Of a stretch of 64,000 nt of DNA, positions 1 to 11,560 are shown piece by piece. The position numbers were made by a program, and so were the translations under genes. The first letter of the stretch is position 1. Every line of letters starts with the position of its first letter. Source of the DNA: Acanthochromis polyacanthus (lineage: Eukaryota; Chordata; Actinopteri; Pomacentridae); assembly GCF_021347895.1 (NCBI RefSeq), contig NC_067132.1:744001-808000 (forward strand), written 5' to 3'. The notes beneath the pieces were generated by a model that was given only the letters and a program-made list of their open reading frames with translations, did not search any database and was not told the DNA's origin.

Positions 1-1058
1 CACAAGTCAGGAGTACGACGGGAGGTTTGACGACACCACTTGGTATGCTGTTAAAACAAATCCTGGTTTTGTACTGGAGTGCTTTTTTCAGTTTTGTGTT
101 GATATGTTACCTTGAGATTTGTAGACAGTTTGAATTGTCAGTTTAAAGAAGTTAACAGTTTCATATAGTATATATCGACAAAATGAACTTAATACAACTA
201 CCAAGGGAGATGTTCGGATGGATGCCTCCCACATCAGTGATAATCCGTATTAGTTTTACATGAGTATAAACTTCTTTTCATACAAACATCCTAACAATAC
301 AAAGTTCAAGGTGAACCTTGCAAACATATTTTTCTTCATTTCTTTAAATTTTCTCACACAGTAGGTATACTGTAATTTCTCACTCGCTCTATCTGTAAAA
401 TTAAATGTGAGGCAAGTTTTTATGGAAAGATTAATTAAATTAATGAAACTCATATTTAATAAATATTTTGTCAGTACATTTTGTCTCTATAGTTGTTATA
501 TTCCTCCTTGCTTATCATAGACAATTACTTCAGAAGGAAACACACAACTGGAGCAGCAGTTCACGACACACACATTCTCAAGTGAAAGTTTGTTAATTTT
601 CTCTATTTATAATTTTGTATAGATATTACTTTGAGCTCTGTGAAATTGCAGCGAGGGCATATTCTTACATTATATCTGGAATTTCAGATTCTAAGTAAAT
701 AAATAATAAACAAGTAACATAGTTTAAGTTGTATAAAGTAATTTGAGGAAAACTGTTTCAAGCTTTCAGCACCGCTATTGGCCCAAAAACATCACAGAGA
801 GCAAAAGATAGAGTTTGTTTACCAAATGAATAAAACACCTTTTTCATTCTCTTTACCTTACACTGTCACAGCTACCTCAAGCTGAAATGTCAATGAAAAA
901 TAAACTTTGAAAAAATAAACTGCTCAAGTTTAGTTTGTTGCTTCTTTGTATGAGTGTATCCTCTGAATTTAATAAAAAGCTGCCATATGACTGTCTTCAA
1001 ACCACAGGCTTGTGCACATTTACACCCATGGAAACAATACAAGTAACTTCATTAATTA
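1..1058. other. A+T-rich stretch without recognisable genes
   Basis: I see no coding region, RNA gene or transposon terminus here. Short ORFs are chance openings in A+T-rich sequence. Confidence 0.6.
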
Positions 1059-1062
1059 CTTA

Positions 1063-1492
1063 TGTGACGGCCCCCGTGTGTGTCTGCCTATTAGGTGAAC
1101 TAATAAACAGCTGTTCTCTTTAAGGTGCTGGGATTTGGCCAGGAGAAATGATTGAGATGTGGAGCACTGGGCCCGCTGTACCATTTCTACTATATATACT
1201 GCTTCCTGTGGTCTACGGGGCGCTGGCTCTCTCTGCCTCCTGGTTCCAGCCGCCGACGCCCTATGCACCATTTTATGCTAGTTTCTTTGTTAGGGGCACT
1301 TTACAACACCTTGCACAACATTATTTCCACACAGCGCACATACACATTAATCATAGTACAGACGAGACACCACCTCATGCTTGTGTTTATCCTTTGTTTA
1401 TTTTATTTCAATTTATAATTAAATTGCTGATTATTTTGAAAAAGCGGACTCCTCTTATGCCTTTGTCATGGGCCATTGAGCTGGTTATGACA
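1063..1492 (+). mobile_element. Probable solo LTR (430 bp)
   Basis: The segment starts TGTGACGGCC and ends GTTATGACA, giving the TG...CA termini of an LTR. It is flanked by the 4-bp duplication CTTA (1059-1062 and 1493-1496). A TATA-like CTATATATAC lies near 1190. No gag or pol sequence adjoins it, so it would be a solo LTR left by recombination. The duplication is short, so the boundaries are less certain than for the other solo LTRs in this window. Confidence 0.5.
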
Positions 1493-1801
1493 CTTATATG
1501 TATAAATAATTCCCAGCATGATGACAGATCGACCAGGAACTAATGGCAAATCACACTGTTTATTCAGATCAAATAGTGAGCTGTCACATAGAGTCAAAGT
1601 TTATCTGCTGCTTTGGGCAACATCTACAGCCAATGAAACTAAAGTTGGAAGTGCCTCAAACCACATACACCACAGATTGTGTACACAACAGACCTTCCAC
1701 AAATCACAAGTTTTATACACAACAATACTGTCACCACTTAAACTTGAGCCAACTGCATACACATGTTCTCTAAACACAGTGAGACGTGCCCCTGATCAAG
1801 T

Positions 1802-3480
1802 AATAGAATAGAAATAGAATGACTTTATTGATCCCCGAAGAGAAATTCAATTGTTTGGTCTCATCTTTTTGCTTTTGAATTAACAGTCTGATTGCTGATG
1901 ACAAGAAGATTTCCGAATCTTTCAGTCCTGCAGCGCAGGGATAGAGCTGTCCTCTGATGTTTGTTGTCAATGAGGCAGATGTGAAGTGGATGATCCATGT
2001 TTGCCAGAATGGCCTCCATCTTTCTAAGTGTCCATCCTCTTCCACCTTATCCTCCAATGTGTTCAATCTGATTCCAACTACAGAGCCAGCTTTTTTAATC
2101 CGTTTGTTCAGACACCTTGCATCCTTGTTCTTTATACTGCCTCCCCAGCAGACTGCAGCATAAAACAGGACACCTGCTACCACAGACTGATAAAACATCT
2201 GCAGCATCTTACTGCAGATGTCTAAAGATCGAAGTCTTCTGAGGCAATAAAATCGGCTCTAGCCTTTTTTGTAAATGAAGTCTGCATTTTAGACCAGTCT
2301 AATTTATTGTCAAGGTGGACACCTAAATATTTATATGATGTCACCACCTCGATGTCCACACCACAAGTGTTCACTGGATGAAGAGGGGTTTTGGTTCTGT
2401 GGAAATCTATGATCATTTCCTTTGTCTTTGAGGTGTTGAGTAGCAGGCAGTTTTTGTGACTCCAGTCACTGAAGGCACTTATAAGATCTCTGTATTCAGC
2501 TTCATGTCCATTTCTGATACATGCCACGATAGCAGTGTCATCAGAGTACTTCTGAATGTGGCAGGACTCAGTGCCGTATTTGAAGTCAGATGTATACCGT
2601 GTGAAAAGGAATGGAGCCAGGACTGTTCCTTGTGGAGCCCCAGGTACTACTTATTAATGTCCCAGAAACACAGTTCCCCAGCCTGACAAACTGTGGCCTT
2701 CCTATCAGGTAATCTGTGATCCATGAAACACAGGAAGGATCCACTCCCATCTCTGTGAGCTTGTCTTTGAGGATGGTGGGTTGGATGGAGTTGAATGCGT
2801 TTTGAAAAATCAAAGAAAAATGATTCTCACAATAAATTCCAGGTTCCTCCAGATGAGACGGCACAGTGAAGCATGAAGAGGATGGCATCATCCACTCCGA
2901 CGTGTTCTTTGTATGCAAACTGCAAGGAATCGAATTTGTCTTTGACCTCAAGCCTCAATAGACATAAACCTGCCGCTCCAGATTTTCATGATGTGTGAGG
3001 TCAGGGCAATAGTCTGTAGTCATTTAGTTCAGCCAGACATTTGACTTTTGGTACTAGTACAATACAGGATGTTTTCCAGAGAGCAGGCACCCGCCCCAGC
3101 TGTAGACTCAGGTTGAAGATCCTGTGGAGAAGTTGACACAGTTGTGCAGCACAGTCTTTAAGCAGTCTTGGACATACACCATCTGGGCCAGCTGCCTTCC
3201 CAGAGCAAAGTCTCTGAAGCTCCAACATCACCCCTGTCTCTGTGACAGAGACGGTTACAGGTGCTAGAAGGGAAGTGGCTGCAGCTGTGGAGACGTGTAG
3301 GAGACAGAGGAGAAGAAGGAGGAGCTATAGTGGGGATTTCTATATGTTGACGAGAAGAAGGAGGAGCAGCAGTGGAAGTAGGTGTGTCCACAGTGTCAAA
3401 TCTGTTGAAGAACAAGTTGATTTCGTCAGCTCTTTCTACATCACCCACTATTGGCTCCCTCCTCTTTTTATTGTTGAATA
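1802..3480 (-). pseudogene. Rex1/Babar-like LINE, 5'-truncated reverse transcriptase fragment
   Basis: On the minus strand this region encodes broken pieces of a non-LTR reverse transcriptase. They match, piece by piece, the better-preserved copy at 57919-59700. Shared blocks include AAGPDGVCPRLLKDC, FNSIQPTILKDKLTEMGVDP, SWITDYL, the post-catalytic block TSKTKEMIIDF, SYKYLGVHLDNKLDW, and the C-terminal region ending near 1830. Frameshifts and stops break it into at least five frames. The minus-strand 3' end is AT-rich with short GAATA/AGAAT repeats at 1802-1820 next to a TTTATTGATCCCCGAAG block, the usual Rex1-type tail. Endonuclease is missing, as expected for a 5'-truncated insertion. Clade assignment rests on recognition of the protein and tail. 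Confidence 0.8.
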
Positions 3481-5881
3481 ATTGTTGAATAATAATGCTG
3501 TCAGCTGCCAACTTACCTACAATCAATCGAAAAAAACACTAAGCAATTAAATGACTTTACCTTTGGCTTCGGATCATTTATGGCCCAGGAGGGGTCCCTA
3601 CTTGTTATGACCCAGCTCTCTAGGGTCAACTAGGTGCAACAACAAAAACAGGTGTTATTGGTTAGGGTAAAGCAATTTCCACATTAAATTAACAGCTGCT
3701 ACCCAAAGTGGTAATTACCACAGACCTTACATTCTTCAGTGTACTGTCTAATGTATATGAAAATATAATGTTAGCCATCATGAATTTGTGGCTATCTCTG
3801 TCACTGTGATGGGAATATCTGAATGAAATTATGAGGGACACTGTGACCGTAAATATATTTGAATGACAGAATGCCATCCCTTTAACAGACTGATGAAACA
3901 GCAATGTCAGGTATCCTCTGTCTGAAATAAGCTTATTAGATCAATTTTCATGACTTCTGGTACCCCCAAACATTGTGTTTCATGGTGATACTTGTCATTT
4001 TTTTCTGTAGTGTAACCACTATTCTCTTGATGGATTAAAATAATTTTGTTCCCAGTAGAATAATACTTACTTTAGTAACCCTGAGTTTTTGTCTATAGCA
4101 TCATGAAGATGAAGAAAAATATTTACAACCATAGGATGCATTTCTGTGAAATTTGGTACAAACATTTGTCAAAATTCAGCATAGATTGTTTACAATTCTG
4201 ATGATTCCTTAACTGTAGTTTATCATTATCAATAGGTCAAACACTTTATCTTGTCTAGTTTTAATGTACCGCTGTCTGATGTTATCCTAGTTTTTTTGTA
4301 ATGTTACCATAGTAGCACAAGAAACTAAGATGTTTTAGCATTTAGACTACACATAATATTGTGTTATTATGGCAACAATACTTTTTTGTAAACTAAAATA
4401 TAAATTACTGAGAGTTTGAGTTTGCAGCTCTGAGGAAATTGAACTGCATCAGAAGAAAAATATCCATAAGGGTGCTCATTTCACAAACATATTGGAGACA
4501 TTATTTTTCTTTATCCTACATTTCTCTCTTTAATTTTACCCTTCGCCATTCCTCAATCTACCATGTCTTTTATCATCTCTAGAAAACCTCCTATGGAGTT
4601 CCAGAAAAATCCGCTGGTGTTAAATGTAAGACTATCCCTTGTGACCAGAGGAGGGGGTTTGCTAATATCTCATTCCATCTATTGATTCACGGACATCCTG
4701 CATGGATAAATAGCACTATTAGCGGAACAAGGGTCTCAGACACAGCAAAATAATAGACTGAACATCAGTTCCACCAGTGAATCAGCTTAACACTCCAGTG
4801 GTCAACCCAAACCTCTCTTTCATTCCTTTCAGTTCCCATATCTATCTTTGTGGCTTTTCTATCCATCTCACAAGAAACCTCATGTGCAGCCGTATTGGTG
4901 CTTTTGTGCAAGTGGGGATTGCACTCAGTGTGAGGTATTGTTAAGCACTATAGGCTTTGCAGTTGCATCACACAGTTATCATGGGACAGAGATGCAGACA
5001 CATGTATGGGGAAGAATACAACTGCTACCTGAAGTTGAAAAAATTAAATGCAATGGCTTAATAGTATAACATGATGAAACCTGGGCTACATACTTGTATA
5101 AACCAGACATTCTATTCAATATATTCAGATCAATCAGAGATACACAAAATTTAAGCAGTGAATTAAGTTTGTTTTGACTGTTGTCATGATTGTCGTCACT
5201 CATTCTTTGTGGATGTCTGCCTGGCAGTGCATGACAGGGCATGCACAACCTTGCTATCATCATTACTGCATCAAGGAACGGTGGAGTTATGTGACAATTG
5301 GTGTATGTTTGTTTGTCTATCTGTCTGTTAGCAACATTACTCAAAAATGGACAAATGGATTTGGATAAAATTTTCAGCAAAGGTCAGAATTGACTCAAAG
5401 ACCAATTTATTAGATTTTGACAGTGATGCGGCTTATAGTCTGGATCCACGGAATTGTGAAAGATTGCTGTATCATTGTGAGATAGCGGCACGATGTTACT
5501 GTCACTGTGACTACAAGTGAGAACTATGTCAGCTGCCTGCTGAAAATCACGACTGTGATCCTACTGCAAATCGACCATTGTGGACTTATGGGGACTTATC
5601 CATCGGAAATGATACGACGAACAATTGATTAAGTTGTGGGGGTGTTTTCCTAATCCCTTCCAATTCCGCTACACATTTAGGTCACGCAATTCAGTATCCT
5701 TACATAACATACCCATGCATAACACACACGTACTCAGCACTCAGCACAAGGTCACTTTGTTTGTTGGTACATCTATATAAAATGGCCACATTCTTTCAAC
5801 AATCGGAAATGATATAACTAAGCAGCCTTGGTGGAATACTGCGTTCTCTGAGTGCTTTTTCTTTCATATACTATATACATA

Positions 5882-5884
<3 letters not shown>
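3481..5884. other. No recognisable gene; A+T-rich unique-looking sequence
   Basis: This 2.4-kb stretch has only short ORFs with no family resemblance. A TGTTATGACCC motif near 3604 looks like an LTR start, but I found no matching end or target duplication. It could be intronic or intergenic host DNA. Confidence 0.5.

Positions 5885-5885
<1 letters not shown>

Positions 5886-5942
<57 letters not shown>
5886..5942. repeat. (TG)n microsatellite
   Basis: About 28 uninterrupted TG units, followed by an interrupted TG/TA tail to about 5972. ORFs of Cys-Val or His-Thr repeats here are artefacts. Confidence 0.97.
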
Positions 5943-5945
<3 letters not shown>

Positions 5946-6358
5946 TCGGTGTGTGTGTGTGTATGTGTGTGTTTAAGTCAGACTGATTACATAAAGTGGG
6001 GATCGAAAGTTTGGGCACCCCAGGTAAAAATTTGTATTAATGTGCATAAAGAAGCCAAGGAAAGATGGAAAAATCTCCAAAAGGCATTAAATTACAGATG
6101 AGACATTCTTATAATATGTCAAAAAACATTAGATTTTATTTCCATCATTTGCACTTTCAAAATAACAGAAAACAAAATAATGGTGTCTGCAAAGTTTGGG
6201 CACCCTGCAGAGTTTATAGCATGCACTGCCCCCCTTTGGAAAGCTGAGACCTGACAGTGTTATGGATTGTTCACAATCATCATCTGGAAAGACCAGACAT
6301 CAGTCTCAAAGATTTTAGATGCCCAGACTCATCTGACCTTGACCCAACAATCAGCACC

Positions 6359-7883
6359 ATGGGTTCTTCTAAGCAGTTGTCTAGAACACTGAAACTGAAA
6401 ACAGTTGATGCTCACAAAGAAGGAGAAGGTTATAAGAAGATAGCAAAGCGTTTTCAGATGCCAATATCCCCTGTTTGGAATGTAATTAAGAAATGGCAGT
6501 CATCAGAACAGTGGAAGTTGAAGCAAGATCTGGAAGACCAAGAAAAATATCAGACAGAACCACTCACAGGATTGTGAGAAAAGCAAGTCAAAACCCACGT
6601 TTGACTGCACGATCCCTCCAGAAAGATGTGGCAGACACTGGAGTTGTGGTACACTATTCCACTATAAAGAGATACTTGTACAAATATGGTCTTCATGGAA
6701 GAGTCATCAGAAGAAAACCTCTTCTACATCCTCACCACAAAAATCAGCGTTTGAAGTTTGCAAATGAACATCGAGACAAGTCTGATGCATTTTGGAAACA
6801 AGTTCTGTGGACCGATGACGTTACAATAGAACCTTTTGGCCGTAATGAGAAAGGTATGTTTGGAGAAGAAAGGGCACAGAATTTAATGAAAAGAACCTCT
6901 GTCCAAGTGTTAAGCATGGGGGTGGATCAATCATGCTTTGGGGTCGTATTGCAGCCAGTGGCACAGGGAACATTGGACAAGTGGAAGGAATAATGGATTC
7001 AATGAAATTTCAGCAAATTTTGGACGCTTCCTTGATGCTATCTGTGAAAAAGCTGAAGTTAAAGAGAGGATGGCTTCTACAAATGGATAATGATCCTAAA
7101 CACACCTCAAAATACACGGTGGATTACATCAAGAGGCATGAACTGTCACGCCTGCTCCAGTGATCGGGCTCGTCAAACTAATGAAGAGCAGCTGTGCTCC
7201 CAGCACAGCCGGAGTGAATGAACAATCAGCGCTGCATAAAGCCCAGCTCTCTCCACTCCTCAGTGCTGGATCATTGCAACAGAACTCTGCACTCTGCACG
7301 CTGGACTCTGCATAACCCACCCCTTTTTATGCACATCGCTCACCGGACCTTGCCACTCCTTGTGGAATCCCTTGTCTGCCTCTTCCCCTGACCTCGTCTC
7401 CCGTTCTCTGGACTTTTCTGTGAGTTCCCCTCCTTGGTTGGTTAGTTTTATGTTTAGTTTCTACCTCGGCCTTCGGGTCCGCCCTTAGTTTAGTTTCCGT
7501 TAGTTTCTCCATTTCGTTATTTCCCCTTGCTTCCCTGATTTAGAGTTTTTCTGTTATAAATATACTCTTACTTATTAAATCATCATTAATCCATCCGCCT
7601 GTCTGTGCCTGCTGCTTGGGTTCACTCACTAGTTGTATGACATGAACTGAAGGTTTTGCTATGGCCTTCACAATCTCCTGACCTCAACATAATTGAAAAT
7701 CTATAGATAGACCTTGAAAGAGCAGTGTGTGACAGACAGCCCAGAAATCACAAAGAACTGGTAGACTTTTGAAAGGAATAATGGGTGAAGATACCTCAAA
7801 CAATAATTGAAAGACTCTTAGCTGGCTACAAAAAGTGTTTACAAGCTGTGATACTTGCCAAAGGGGGCAGTACAAGGCATTAA
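6359..7883 (+). pseudogene. Tc1-type transposase, broken
   Basis: The reading begins at ATG 6359 (MGSSKQLSRTLKLKTV) with a helix-turn-helix region (GYKKIAKRFQMPI). It shifts frame near 6510 into SGRPRKISDRTTHRIV and shifts again near 6910 into LWGRIAASGTGNIGQVEG. Catalytic residues remain recognisable: WTDDVTIEPFG for the first D, MDNDPKHT for the second, and, beyond the inserted LTR, SPDLNIIENL for the E. Spacing between the second D and the E is 34 residues once the insertion is ignored (DD34E). A TAG follows NIIENL and further stops follow; the end is AKGGSTRH-stop at 7883. It cannot encode an active enzyme. Confidence 0.88.
7144..7642 (+). mobile_element. Solo LTR (499 bp) inside the Tc1 transposase
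   Basis: It starts TGTCACGCC, ends GTATGACA, and is flanked by the 5-bp duplication TGAAC (7139-7143 and 7643-7647). Excising it plus one TGAAC restores the transposase reading across the junction. A TATA-like GCATAAAGCCC lies near 7235 and an A+T-rich polyadenylation-like zone near 7555-7580. The end section GTCTGTGCCTG...TGGGTTC resembles the ends of the LTRs at 10637 and 27071, suggesting related gypsy-like families. Confidence 0.85.
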
Positions 7884-8098
7884 CTCTGCAGGGTGGCCAA
7901 ACTTTTGCAGATGCCATTATTGTGTGTTGTTATTTTGAAAGTATAAATGATGGAAATTCAATCTAACTTTTTTTGACATATAAGAATGTCTCATCTGTAA
8001 TTTGATGCCTTTTGGAGATTTTTCCATCTTTCCTTGGCTTCTTTATGCACAATAATACAAATTTTTACCTGGAGTGCCCAAACTCTCGATCCCCACTG

Positions 8099-8910
8099 TA
8101 ACTAAAGATACCACCGATGTCCAACAAGTGGCAGTAAAGGTTTAGCATTTCCCTGCCGTCCCAATACGTTGCAGTTATCATCTTGAAATCTTTACCTCAA
8201 TAACTCAAAATGTAGTAATTTATCCAAGAAGAAATTAAGAATTAAACAAAATTAGATAAAAGCCAATTAATTAAAATGTCCTTTTTTCGATTTAAAAAAA
8301 AAATCTTGTTTTAACTTTCACATTTCAAGTGACACACCGGCGCGTCAATACTGCGCGCTGCTGCATACACAAATGAGCAGGAAGATGAAGCATTGACGAA
8401 TCTCCCTTTAAACTTGTGTCGAAAGTGCGGATTTTGAACTTTCTACCTGTTTTTGAGTCATGTTGATCGGCCAAGTAAAACCAGAGTTATGATCAATCAT
8501 AAATGCCACATTGTTTTACTAAACTCTACCTGAGCGTATTTTGTGCGTCTTTTACGCACAACTAAACATCAAACTTTGGACTCAGTGGAGAGTCCTCTCT
8601 TGCCGAAAATGCTTGCTAGAAAAACAGAGAAACATGTCAATCCTTTAATCTTGGTGGAAAGTAGCATCTGTCCTGTTGCTAGTGCAGACTTTGGAGAGTG
8701 TTGACACAGGTGACGCATGAACAAAGAAGCCCCGCCACTGGCTCTGGCAGCAGATCCCACGTCTAGTTACCATTTTCTGAGTTATATTGATAGGTCGAGT
8801 AAAACCAGAGTTACGATGAATAATAAATGCTGAACTTTTGAGCGAACTTTAGGAGAGTGCGTCATTGTATGGTAAACGGGAGATTGTGTGAAGCCTTCTT
8901 TGTAGCCGAC
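8099..8910. other. Non-coding sequence with diverged internal direct repeats
   Basis: No gene seen. It contains two of three diverged copies of a block listed separately (8430-9580). The block reads AAGTGCGNATTTTGAACTTT, then TTTTGAGTCATGTTGAT and AGTAAAACCAGAGTTA. Confidence 0.5.
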
Positions 8911-9580
8911 TGTTACGGCCCCAAGGCCTTGGTCTTTTACTGCTCTACTTGCAGCTCTCAAGCTGGGCGGAGCTATCATCAATTAACCAGCCACACCTGG
9001 GGAATGCATCAGGCTATATAAGCCAGCTGACTGAGCCAGAGGCTGCTCTGCCGCTCTGCCATTCTCTGGCTCTGCTCTGCCACTGTTTGCTGCCTCCCCA
9101 TATCTACTCCACATCTCTAGCCAGCCATGGGTCTTTGGTAGAATTCGGTTTTGTTTTACACTGACAACACGCACTGCGCATTCTCCACTACCACCACACA
9201 CCCACACACACCACTGATTCTAACTACCACATCCCACTGGTATGTTTCTTTATAAATAAATGATCTTTTGTTTCACTGAAACCCTCTGTGCATTTCCTCC
9301 TTTGTTGCCACATCCAGAGGGGGTCGTAACACCGACAAAAACAATCTGAGACACATCAGGGGATATTTCTCTTGGTTTTGTTGCACCTTGGTTAGTGACG
9401 TGTGAAAACAAACAGTATCTTCCTAGCTGGGAGCAGAGACACTCTGGCTGGGACGTCCGGAGACAGACACACTCACGCTGGGCGTCTTTATCTCTCTGGG
9501 AACATTTTGGAAATACACAGAGCAGAGGCGGCCAAAGTGCGAATTTGGAACTTTGTACCATTTTCTTTAGTCAGGGAATA
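8430..9580. repeat. Three diverged direct-repeat copies around a solo LTR
   Basis: A block near 8430-8512 (GAAAGTGCGGATTTTGAAC then TCTACCTGTTTTTGAG and GTAAAACCAGAGTTATGAT) is partly repeated near 8768-8832 (TACCATTTTCTGAGTTATAT then GTAAAACCAGAGTTACGAT). It recurs near 9532-9580 (CAAAGTGCGAATTTGGAAC then TACCATTTTCTTTAGTCAGG). The LTR at 8911-9331 inserted between copies two and three. Likely an old tandem structure or a decayed element; family unknown. Confidence 0.45.
8911..9331 (+). mobile_element. Gypsy-like solo LTR (421 bp)
   Basis: Starts TGTTACGGCCCCAAGG, ends GGGTCGTAACA (inverted termini TGTTACG/CGTAACA), and is flanked by the perfect 5-bp duplication CCGAC (8906-8910 and 9332-9336). 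It has a TATA box CTATATAAGCC near 9014 and AATAAA near 9255, so U3, R and U5 are in the usual order on the plus strand. Its start matches the gypsy LTR at 61584 (TGTTACGGCC), so both probably belong to related Ty3/gypsy families. Confidence 0.9.
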
Positions 9581-9717
9581 GTTCTCTTGTGTTTTTATTA
9601 CTCTCTCTCTCTGTCTCTTGCGCCCCCTTGCGCTTTGAGAGCGGCTGAGAGCTGCACTCTCCTCCCTCCCTCACAGAGCAAACAGGTCTCTCACTGGTTT
9701 TGACCACTCTGCTCTGA
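9337..9717. other. Non-coding spacer between elements
   Basis: Flank of the preceding solo LTR, followed by a CT-rich patch near 9600-9615. No gene recognised. Confidence 0.5.
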
Positions 9718-9725
9718 CAAACACA

Positions 9726-10307
9726 CACTGTTGCCAACTCTTCAGCAAGGAAAGTCGCTGTTGGCTGTCCTAAAAGTCGCTAAATGACGTCATCGCCTAA
9801 TCTGCATATTTCCCAGTTTGCATGTAATTGTAATCAATGTTGTAGGAGAGAGGAATAACATTGTGGAAGAGACCAAAAAGTGAACATAAAACACCCAAAA
9901 TATGTTTTTGTACTAGAGGCTAAATGCTGTGGTTTATTTTAGTATGACAGTGAAGAAACATTTTCGTTTATATGGCTCTGTAAGTCTGGATGGGATCTGT
10001 AGTGACTGCGCATGCGCGATTCATCTGTCGTCTGTCCACGGAGTGATGTGTCCTCTAATCAGACACTGGGACTGCTGCGGGGTTACTGGACTGACAGCCT
10101 GTGCTCTGGGAGGGGGAGAAGCTCACAGCAGCACCTGCTGCTTGTTCAGGACAGGAAGCCGAATGATCCGAGTTTTCCTATCAGAGTCTCCAAAACGGCA
10201 GAAAAAGTCGCTAGATTTGTCGCTAGTCGCTTTTGACCAAAAAAAGTCGCTAGGAGCTTTGAAAAGTTGCTAGATTTAGCGAGAAAGTCGCTAAGTTGGC
10301 AACACTG
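9726..10307. mobile_element. Non-autonomous hAT-like element (582 bp)
   Basis: Termini CACTGTTGCC (left) and GGCAACACTG (right; reverse complement CAGTGTTGCC) fit the CAGTG-type ends of hAT elements. Flanks CAAACACA (9718-9725) and CAAACACG (10308-10315) form an 8-bp duplication with one mismatch, the size expected for hAT. Subterminal AAAGTCGCT motifs recur: near 9760 and 9773 on the left, and near 10205, 10236 and 10285 on the right. They are candidate transposase-binding repeats. No transposase is encoded. Confidence 0.75.
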
Positions 10308-10636
10308 CAAACACGGGGAAGACACAAGATGCACAGAAAATCAAGACTTTGCTTCAGATGTAATAAAAAAAAAGAATATACATATTCTAGCAATGGAATA
10401 AATCAGAACCTCAGATTCTCCCCGAGATCCTGAAGCCTGTTTCTATTGTTTTTGCCATTGCAGAGACTGTGGTGGACAGAAAATGTTTTTTGGAGTGACT
10501 TCTGAGGATTTTGTAAATATTTGTGCAGAAGTGACTCAAATTTTCCTGCATTTTAGTGCAAACAGTGGTATAACTGTGCTTATTGCTAAATTTGCACATC
10601 ATTTTATGACAAAAACAATTTATATTTGCATTCTAA

Positions 10637-11151
10637 TGTCAGGATTCTGCCTCTGTTACTGCCTTTTGGTACCTTTTCCTGTTTTTTCCTCCTGTGTTGT
10701 CTGGTCTCTCTGTCTCCCTCTGACTGCTGCTCCCTGCCTACTCTGCACCTGGCCTCTGATTGTTGTCACCTGATGCAGTCAAGCTCAGACTCATTTCACC
10801 TGGTCCTCCCCTCTGTATTTAAGCCCTGCCATTCCTCTCAGTTGTCGCTGGCTCATCGTCGTGGATTCACTCCTTTCCAGACTCCGTTCCCCTTTACCTC
10901 TGGATTACACCTGTTAATGGACAACTCTGTTTTCCCCCCGTTTATGGATTACACCTTTTGGACTTTGTAGTTTTGACCTGGACTTCCGTTTGTTTCCACC
11001 TTCAGTCATAGTTCCTTTTGTGTGAGTATTTGTCCTCAGCCCGGTTGTTTCGGTCAGTCTCGTTTTCAGTTAGTAGTTGTTTTTACTATAATACCCGGTT
11101 GTTTGTCTACTGTGTCTGCGCCTGGGTTCTCCACACTCCACACCCCTGACA
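10637..11151 (+). mobile_element. Solo LTR (515 bp), TGTCAGGATTC family
   Basis: Starts TGTCAGGATTCTGCC and ends CACCCCTGACA (inverted ends TGTCAG/CTGACA), with the perfect 5-bp duplication TCTAA (10632-10636 and 11152-11156). A TATA-like TATTTAAGCC lies near 10815. The 3' portion GTCTGCGCCTGGGTTCTCCA matches the end of the LTR at 27071-27380, so both are one family, probably gypsy-like. Confidence 0.88.
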
Positions 11152-11156
11152 TCTAA

Positions 11157-11560
11157 GTTCTGAAAAGGGTTGGTTACACATGTTTATGGTGTCCACAGTA
11201 AAGAATCTAACTTGTTCCTACTTGGGCTTTCTGCAATTTTAGGTCAAGTGTGTTCATACATTATATCAAAATGTATAAATAATTGTAGAATCACACAGGT
11301 GAGGTTGTGCTAAAAAAAAAAAAAAAAAGACACTAAGCAAAGCAAAATCAACAGTTTTTAAGGTGAAATATAAAGGTAAAATCAGAATTAGTAAAAAAAA
11401 ACAGACCTCAGGCCACCCTGACTGGTGAGAGTTAAAAGCTCAAACCAACCCCAAAACAACACAACTTTCTGTCCTGTTTTTTTTTTTGTTTTTTTTTTTT
11501 GAACGAATAAATTAGTTCAGAGTCACAACTGGTTCAAAAGTTTAACCTTTTTGGTGGAAT
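11157..11560. other. Non-coding, homopolymer-rich spacer
   Basis: Contains an A-run near 11311-11328 and T-runs near 11477-11500. No gene recognised. Confidence 0.5.

Larger units (their letters stand above)
5990..8098 (+). mobile_element. Tc1-like DNA transposon, interrupted by a solo LTR
   Basis: The element is bounded by long inverted repeats of roughly 210 bp. The left arm (AGTGGGGATCGAAAGTTTGGG...) is complementary to the right arm (...CCCAAACTCTCGATCCCCACT), and a second inner block TTTGGGCACCCTGCAGAGTT recurs inverted near 7880-7900. This is the IR/DR layout of fish Tc1 elements. TA flanks both ends (5988-5989 and 8099-8100). The left outer end carries a small change (CATAAAGTGGGG against CAGTGGGG on the right). 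Removing the inserted LTR gives about 1.6 kb, the normal Tc1 size. Confidence 0.88.

Noticed and set aside
1148..1543. 131-codon ORF
   Set aside because: Overlaps the probable solo LTR and has no recognisable domain.
3603..3690. LTR start TGTTATGACCC
   Set aside because: No matching terminus or target duplication found.
5818..6101. ORFs of Cys-Val and His-Thr repeats
   Set aside because: Translations of the (TG)n microsatellite in different frames; the same holds at 46526-46957.
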